Shown here: piece by piece, positions 15,242 through 18,600 of the stretch
How the letters are laid out: each line of letters starts with the position of its first letter
How positions within the stretch are numbered: the stretch's first letter is position 1
Assembly (NCBI GenBank): GCA_002353885.1
Contig: DEKO01000055.1
Span: forward strand, 8,321-26,920
Direction of reading: 5' to 3'
DNA length: 18,600 bases
Origin: Porphyromonadaceae bacterium UBA2720
GTDB taxonomy: Bacteria; Bacteroidota; Bacteroidia; Bacteroidales; Muribaculaceae
The notes under the pieces: generated by a model
Databases searched by the model: none
Seen by the model: only the letters and a program-made list of their open reading frames with translations
What the model was told of the DNA's origin: nothing
Program-made: the position numbers and the translations under genes

Positions 15242-15249
15242 CAAAGGTA
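15242..15249 (-). promoter_or_regulatory. murI -7 element
   Basis: TACCTTTG on the minus strand, ending 4 bp before the murI ATG. No -33 TTTG at 19-21 bp. A heptamer tract lies where the -33 region would be. If this is the real promoter, the murI mRNA is leaderless or nearly so. Confidence 0.55.
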
Positions 15250-15261
15250 CGACTTTTTTGA

Positions 15262-15296
15262 TGAAGAATTGAGAATTAAGGATTAAGAATTGTGAA
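15262..15296 (-). repeat. Degenerate 7-bp tandem tract upstream of murI
   Basis: On the plus strand: TGAAGAA, TTGAGAA, TTAAGGA, TTAAGAA, TTGTGAA. On the minus strand these read TTCTTAA- and TTCTCAA-like, as in the tract before the DUF58 gene. Unlike the other tracts it lies upstream of a -7 element, not against a start codon. Confidence 0.6.
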
Positions 15297-15335
15297 ACGC
15301 TTGTTACCCCAGGCTTCCGAGGACTCTGTCGAAAC

Positions 15336-15478
15336 AAAAAATCCTCGACTCACGTCGGGGATTGTTTAACTAATTAACCTTCTAATACCATTAACATAAA
15401 CCTTTGAATTTTTACGAAGCGCAACTGCCTCACGGCAACTGGCTCCTACTAACCTTAAAAACTAATACCATGAAAACC
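15336..15478 (-). ncRNA. Predicted structured ncRNA, copy B
   Basis: Starts near GGTTTTCATGGTATTAG (15462-15478, minus), 17 bases that match copy A with one insertion. A long central hairpin follows (15416-15446): GGAGC and CAGTTGCC pair with GGCAGTTG and GCTTC around a GTGA loop, with one bulge. The conserved block is 15370-15404. The 3' end is an intrinsic terminator: AATCC/GGATT and CGAC/GTCG with a C-A mismatch around GTGA (15340-15363), then six U (15336-15341). A Bacteroidetes -7 element lies just upstream. The RNA ends about 90 bp before the murI promoter, so it seems separate from murI. Central stems differ in sequence from copy A while the shape is kept. Confidence 0.75.
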
Positions 15479-15482
15479 ACTG

Positions 15483-15515
15483 CAAAGGTAATACCAATTG
15501 GGGACATGAATGCAA
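15483..15515 (-). promoter_or_regulatory. Promoter for ncRNA copy B
   Basis: TACCTTTG (15483-15490) is a full match to the -7 consensus, followed by GCA. TTG (15513-15515) lies 22 bp upstream as a partial -33. The 5' end of the RNA would be about 7 nt downstream. Confidence 0.65.
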
Positions 15516-15555
15516 TAAATGCTAAAGAAATGCGCCTTGTTAACAATATTTAATC

Positions 15556-15602
15556 AAAAACGCCCTTGATTTGTATAAAATCAAGAGTGATATGCGTTTT
15601 TT
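15556..15602 (-). terminator. Double stem-loop terminator of the sugar operon
   Basis: An 8-bp inner stem, CTTGATTT (15565-15572) with AAATCAAG (15578-15585), is enclosed by an outer stem, AAAAACGC (15556-15563) with GCGTTTTT (15594-15601). On the minus strand the structure ends in GCGTTTTT. It lies about 30 bp after the aminotransferase stop. Confidence 0.68.
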
Positions 15603-15633
15603 GGAGAACTTACTGCTTGCGATGTTCTAGCCG

Positions 15634-16767
15634 TCAGTCAGGATTGAAATCATTGATGACATGAGCAATCTCACGGGCATCATCAACAGTGATGGGGGCA
15701 GCAATGGGCAGACTCACAATCTCATCGGCCAGTTGCTCGGTAACAGGCAGCGCACCATGCTCAAGGTGGTTGTAGCAGGGCTGACGATGGGGTGGGGTGG
15801 CATAGTGGATGTCGGTGCCAATGCCCTGTTGCTGAAGGTAGTTGCGCAAGGCGTTACGCTGGCCATGGGCCACACGCACCACGTATTGGTGCCACACCTG
15901 TTGCATCTCATCGAAGATGACGGGCACCGTCACCAACTGATGGGTGATGTGCTGGGCATAGGCCTTGGCCACCAGGCGGCGCTGAGCGTTCTCGGCCTCG
16001 AAGTGGTGAAGCTTGACACGGAGCATTGCAGCCTGAATCTCATCCAACCGACAGTTGAGGCCGCAATACACGTTGTGGTAGCGGCGGTCGCTGCCATAGT
16101 TGGCCAGTGCACGCACGGTGCTGGCCAGTGTGTCGTCGTTGGTCACTACGGCACCGCCATCACCCAGTGCACCCAGGTTCTTGGTGGGGTAGAAACTGAT
16201 GCCGGCGGCATGTCCCAGACCGCCTGTCACTGACGTGCCGTTGATGCCGGCACAGTCAGCATGTGCCGATATGGCCTGAGCATTGTCCTCGATCATGAGC
16301 AGGTCATGGCGATTGACCACGTCGAGCAACGTCGCATCACAGCACGGCGTGCCATAGAGGTGCACGGGCATCACGGCACGTACACGTGGGTCGATCAGCC
16401 CCTCCAGAAGACTGCTGTCCAGGTTCATCGTGTCAGGTCGGATGTCGCACAACACAGGCACGAGGCCATTGTCGCTCACGGCCAGCACTGAGGCAATGTA
16501 AGTGTTGGCGGGCACGATGATTTTGTCGCCGGGGCGCAGCAGGCCCATCTCGATGTAGGCACGCAGAATCAGGCGCAGGGCATCAAGGCCATTGCTCACA
16601 CTCACACAGTGGCGCACTTGGCACAACTGGGCAACCTCATGCTCGAGCATCTCGGTCTCGGGGCCATGCAGAAAGCGCCCACTGTCAATCACGGCACAGG
16701 CAGCAGCCTTGAGTTCGTCGGCATAGGCGGCCTGTGTGCGCGCCAAGTCCAAGAAAGGATATCTCAT
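15634..16767 (-). CDS. fdtB: DegT/DnrJ/EryC1 sugar aminotransferase, FdtB-like
   Basis: A 377-residue PLP enzyme that would transaminate a dTDP-3-keto-6-deoxyhexose to the 3-amino sugar. Marks of the family: PFLDL at the start, SGRFLHGPE (29-37), VSNGLDAL (57-64), PANTYIAS (86-93), IEDNAQA (159-165, D161) and the PLP lysine K196 in FYPTKNLGALGDGGAV. The C-terminal domain has WHQYVVR, DIHYATPPH and LPIAAPIT. The ATG overlaps the first fdtA-like gene's stop by 4 bp. FdtB is preferred over other DegT enzymes because two fdtA-like genes precede it; the exact stereochemistry is not readable from sequence. Last gene of the operon. Confidence 0.83.
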   Translation of the reverse strand: MRYPFLDLARTQAAYADELKAAACAVIDSGRFLHGPETEMLEHEVAQLCQVRHCVSVSNGLDALRLILRAYIEMGLLRPGDKIIVPANTYIASVLAVSDNGLVPVLCDIRPDTMNLDSSLLEGLIDPRVRAVMPVHLYGTPCCDATLLDVVNRHDLLMIEDNAQAISAHADCAGINGTSVTGGLGHAAGISFYPTKNLGALGDGGAVVTNDDTLASTVRALANYGSDRRYHNVYCGLNCRLDEIQAAMLRVKLHHFEAENAQRRLVAKAYAQHITHQLVTVPVIFDEMQQVWHQYVVRVAHGQRNALRNYLQQQGIGTDIHYATPPHRQPCYNHLEHGALPVTEQLADEIVSLPIAAPITVDDAREIAHVINDFNPD

Positions 16768-17207
16768 TCTGTTCGTTTGTTAGCAGTCAGGGTTAGGAAG
16801 GTTTCGTAGTCACGCACATAGTCTTTCTCGTCATAGTGCTCGCTGGCCAGGCACAGACACACCGACCCCGACGAGAAGTTGTCTAGCACTCGCCAGATAC
16901 CCGGCACGATGAGCAACCCTTGATAGGGGCGGTTGAGCGTGAAGCGGCGCTGATGCACACCATCATCAAGCACGACGTCAAAACTGCCGCTGATGGCAAC
17001 AATCAGTTGATAAAGGTTGTGGTGCGAGTGGCCGCCACGGCTCTCGCCGCCAGGAATGTCATAGAGGTAGTAGGTGCGACGAATCTTGAATGGAATGGGC
17101 GAGTTGTCCTCGACCACTGTCAGGTTGCCATTGGCGTGATGGTGTTTGTCGAGCTCAATGATGTGGCAAGCCTCGACACGACTGTTTGCGTGAGGGTCTT
17201 GAGTCAT
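16764..17207 (-). CDS. FdtA-like sugar 3,4-ketoisomerase, copy 1 (intact motif)
   Basis: A 147-residue cupin of the WxcM/FdtA type. Such enzymes convert dTDP-4-keto-6-deoxyglucose to the 3-keto isomer. Marks: GNLTVVEDNSPIPF, IRRTYYLYDIPGG (42-54), RGGHSH (57-62, H60 and H62), IVAISGSFDVVLDDG and the late WRVLDNFSSGSVCLCLASEHYDE. The catalytic H-x-H pair of the family is intact. The start overlaps copy 2's stop by 4 bp (ATGA), and the stop overlaps fdtB by 4 bp. Whether it is FdtA (galacto) or QdtA (gluco) type cannot be told by eye. Confidence 0.82.
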   Translation of the reverse strand: MTQDPHANSRVEACHIIELDKHHHANGNLTVVEDNSPIPFKIRRTYYLYDIPGGESRGGHSHHNLYQLIVAISGSFDVVLDDGVHQRRFTLNRPYQGLLIVPGIWRVLDNFSSGSVCLCLASEHYDEKDYVRDYETFLTLTANKRTE

Positions 17208-17617
17208 GACTGGCGGTGCTTGAGGGTGAGAAATTCATCGAAGTCTTCGATGTAGTCAGCCGGGTCGTAGAGCTCGCTCGACAGCACATACACAACCGAG
17301 TTGGTCGAGAAGTTGTCAATCTTGCGCCACGTCATGGGCGGGACATACAACGCATAGTAGCTGCGAGCCATGTGATAGCGAGTCTCGCTGGTGCCATCGT
17401 GCAGCACGACATCAAAGCTCCCCGACAGGGCGATGATCAGTTCATGCTGATGGCGGAAGGCATGACCATCGCGGTGCATGCCACCGGGCACATCATAGAT
17501 CCAATAGGCACGCCGGATGTCAAACGGCACATGACGGCAACCTTCGACAAACGACAAGTTGCCACGAGGGTCGCTCACCTTGGGCAGCTGGATGATGCTC
17601 GGACCATTATAGTCCAT
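17204..17617 (-). CDS. FdtA-like cupin, copy 2 (altered H-x-H)
   Basis: A 137-residue FdtA-like cupin when read from ATG 17617 (MDYNGPSIIQLPKVSDPRGN), which fits the family N-terminus and overlaps rfbA by 11 bp; ATG 17647 would add ten residues and overlap by 41 bp. Marks: GNLSFVEGCRHVPFDIRRAYWIYDVPGG, IALSGSFDVVLHDG, WRKIDNFSTNSVVYVLSSELYD. Where copy 1 has RGGHSH this has RDGHAF, so the second active-site histidine is phenylalanine and the preceding glycine is aspartate. It could be a different isomerase, a regulator or an inactive partner of copy 1. Overlap with its neighbours places it firmly in the operon. Confidence 0.78.
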   Translation of the reverse strand: MDYNGPSIIQLPKVSDPRGNLSFVEGCRHVPFDIRRAYWIYDVPGGMHRDGHAFRHQHELIIALSGSFDVVLHDGTSETRYHMARSYYALYVPPMTWRKIDNFSTNSVVYVLSSELYDPADYIEDFDEFLTLKHRQS

Positions 17618-18488
17618 TCTGGGCCAGCTTGATGAGGTATTCGCCATAGTGGTTCTTTTTCAGTGGCTCGGCGATAGCAAGCAACTGCTCGCTCGTGATC
17701 CAGCCTTTGCGGTAGGCAATCTCTTCGAGAGCTGCCACTTGCACACCTTGCATTGTCTCAATGGTCTGGATAAAGTTGGACGCGTCGAGCATGCTCTCGG
17801 CTGTGCCGGTGTCAAGCCAAGCAAAACCGCGGCCCAACGTCTGAACGTGCACGCGACCTTGCTCGAGATACACCTGGTTGACCGTAGTGATCTCTAGCTC
17901 GCCACGTGCCGAGGGCTTGATGCTCTTGGCAATCTCTATCACGTCGTGAGGATAGAAGTACAGCCCTGTGACAGCAAAGTTTGACTTGGGGTGTAAAGGC
18001 TTCTCTTCGATGCTGGTGGCATTGCCACGCTCATCGAAGGCCACTACGCCGAAGCGGTTCGGATCCTTGACGGCATAGGCAAATACCGTGGCCGTATTCT
18101 CGGTCTCGGTGCGGGTCAGGGCGGCCTTGAGCATGCCTGTGAAACCTTGGCCATAGAAGATGTTGTCGCCTAAGACTAGGCAGCAACAGTCGTCGCCAAT
18201 AAATTCCTCACCGATGAGAAATGCCTGAGCCAGCCCCTCGGGACGGGGTTGCTCGGCATAGCTGAACCGTACACCCAGTTCCTCGCCCGTGCCCAACAGG
18301 CGACGAAACATGGGCAGGTCGTGAGGTGTAGAGATGATCAGTATCTCGCGGATGCCTGCCAGCATCAGCACCGAGATGGGGTAGTAGACCATCGGTTTGT
18401 CGTAGATGGGGAGCAGCTGCTTGCTGACGCCCTTGGTGATGGGATAAAGGCGGGTTCCACTGCCGCCGGCCAAGACTATACCTTTCAT
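17607..18488 (-). CDS. rfbA: Glucose-1-phosphate thymidylyltransferase
   Basis: A 293-residue RmlA enzyme that makes dTDP-glucose from dTTP and glucose-1-phosphate, the first step to dTDP-deoxysugars. The N-terminal GGSGTRLYPITKGVSKQLLP (8-27) holds the nucleotide-binding loop and catalytic Arg/Lys. LGDNIFYGQGF, EEKPLHPKSN, TGLYFYP, ARGELEITTVN and GRGFAWLDTGT are all typical of short RmlA. Length is normal. ATG 18488 lies 10 bp after the upstream aminotransferase stop. Its 3' end overlaps the next fdtA-like gene. Confidence 0.96.
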   Translation of the reverse strand: MKGIVLAGGSGTRLYPITKGVSKQLLPIYDKPMVYYPISVLMLAGIREILIISTPHDLPMFRRLLGTGEELGVRFSYAEQPRPEGLAQAFLIGEEFIGDDCCCLVLGDNIFYGQGFTGMLKAALTRTETENTATVFAYAVKDPNRFGVVAFDERGNATSIEEKPLHPKSNFAVTGLYFYPHDVIEIAKSIKPSARGELEITTVNQVYLEQGRVHVQTLGRGFAWLDTGTAESMLDASNFIQTIETMQGVQVAALEEIAYRKGWITSEQLLAIAEPLKKNHYGEYLIKLAQNGL

Positions 18489-18498
18489 ATCTGTATGT

Positions 18499-18600
18499 TT
18501 AGTTTTCTATTGCATTTTTGATGGCGTCCACGATAGAGCGCACGTCGTCGTCGGAGACGTAAGGTCCGCTGGGCAGGCACATGCCCACCTTGAAGATGGC
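18499..18600 (-). CDS. DegT-type aminotransferase, C-terminal fragment
   Basis: The last 33 residues of a gene that starts beyond the window edge, ending in TAA at 18499. The segment VGMCLPSGPYVSDDDVRSIV followed by DAIKNAIEN is the typical C-terminus of DegT/DnrJ/EryC1 PLP-dependent aminotransferases (LCLPSG...S..D...I...I). Which amino sugar it makes cannot be told from this piece. It is 10 bp upstream of rfbA on the same strand, so the operon starts further out. A second DegT enzyme closes the operon at 15634. Confidence 0.72.
   Translation of the reverse strand, partial: AIFKVGMCLPSGPYVSDDDVRSIVDAIKNAIEN

Larger units (their letters stand above)
15241..15633. other. 393-bp intergenic region, murI to the sugar operon
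   Basis: From left to right it holds the murI -7 element (15242-15249), a heptamer tract (15262-15296), ncRNA copy B with its terminator (15336-15478) and promoter (15483-15515), and a double stem-loop terminator (15556-15602) for the minus-strand sugar operon. A 27-codon plus-strand frame at 15470-15553 crosses the RNA start and promoter and is probably not coding. Confidence 0.65.

Noticed and set aside
15336..15478. ncRNA B as a riboswitch or leader for murI
   Set aside because: It has its own terminator, and murI has a separate -7 element about 90 bp further on. Copy A has no downstream gene at all on its strand.
15336..15478. 6S RNA
   Set aside because: I could not find the long, mostly double-stranded rod with a central bubble. 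The shape is two GNRA-capped hairpins joined by single-stranded conserved blocks. A covariance search would still be needed to exclude it.
15470..15553. A 27-codon plus-strand frame beginning MKTTAKVIPIGD
   Set aside because: It is antisense to the start and promoter of ncRNA copy B. The corresponding frame at copy A stops after about six codons, so it is not conserved between the copies.
1..18600. CRISPR arrays, insertion sequences, tRNA or rRNA genes
   Set aside because: No regularly spaced identical repeats, transposase frames, tRNA cloverleaf signatures or rRNA sequence were seen on either strand.

Overview
The window looks like a piece of a Bacteroidales chromosome, probably Prevotella- or Muribaculaceae-like. 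The protein families point there: a long-form PurF, the RDD/SpoIIM/DUF4129/DUF4350/MoxR/DUF58 cluster, and an FdtA/FdtB nucleotide-sugar cassette. So do several promoters with the Bacteroidetes -7 element TAnnTTTG, and start codons preceded by A-rich tracts with no clear Shine-Dalgarno. No mobile element, CRISPR array, rRNA or tRNA was seen.

Layout. 1-2926 (+): the 3' end of lepA (EF-4), hisS, a Crp/Fnr-type regulator and a small four-cysteine TSCPD protein, closed by a strong bidirectional terminator. 3016-4867 (-): an RDD membrane protein, a small TerB-like helical protein and a metallophosphoesterase. 4996-11228 (+), divergent from these: SpoIIM-family membrane protein, polytopic membrane protein, DUF4129, DUF4350, MoxR AAA+ ATPase and DUF58 protein. 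This is a probable envelope-associated MoxR system, and the divergent RDD gene usually belongs with it. 11424-13301 (-): long-form purF. 13302-13787: intergenic, holding the purF promoter and a predicted ncRNA on the + strand. 13788-15237 (-): murI, a TPR protein and a two-helix membrane protein. 15241-15633: intergenic, holding the murI promoter, a second ncRNA of the same family on the - strand, and a terminator. 15634-18600 (-): a nucleotide-sugar operon running from a partial DegT-type aminotransferase through rfbA and two tandem fdtA-like cupins to an fdtB-like aminotransferase. It probably makes a dTDP-3-amino-3,6-dideoxyhexose for surface polysaccharide. The 4,6-dehydratase rfbB is not in the window.

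The signals the genes do not explain are intergenic. (1) Two copies of one structured-RNA family (about 150 nt), each with a promoter, a GNRA-capped central hairpin, a near-identical 34/35-nt block and a GTGA-capped terminator hairpin. (2) Five degenerate 7-bp tandem tracts; in four of them the 7-nt phase ends exactly at the proposed start codon. (3) Small GC-rich or CCCCTCCC hairpins of REP-like character between genes. All motif and alignment work was by eye; no database search was run.
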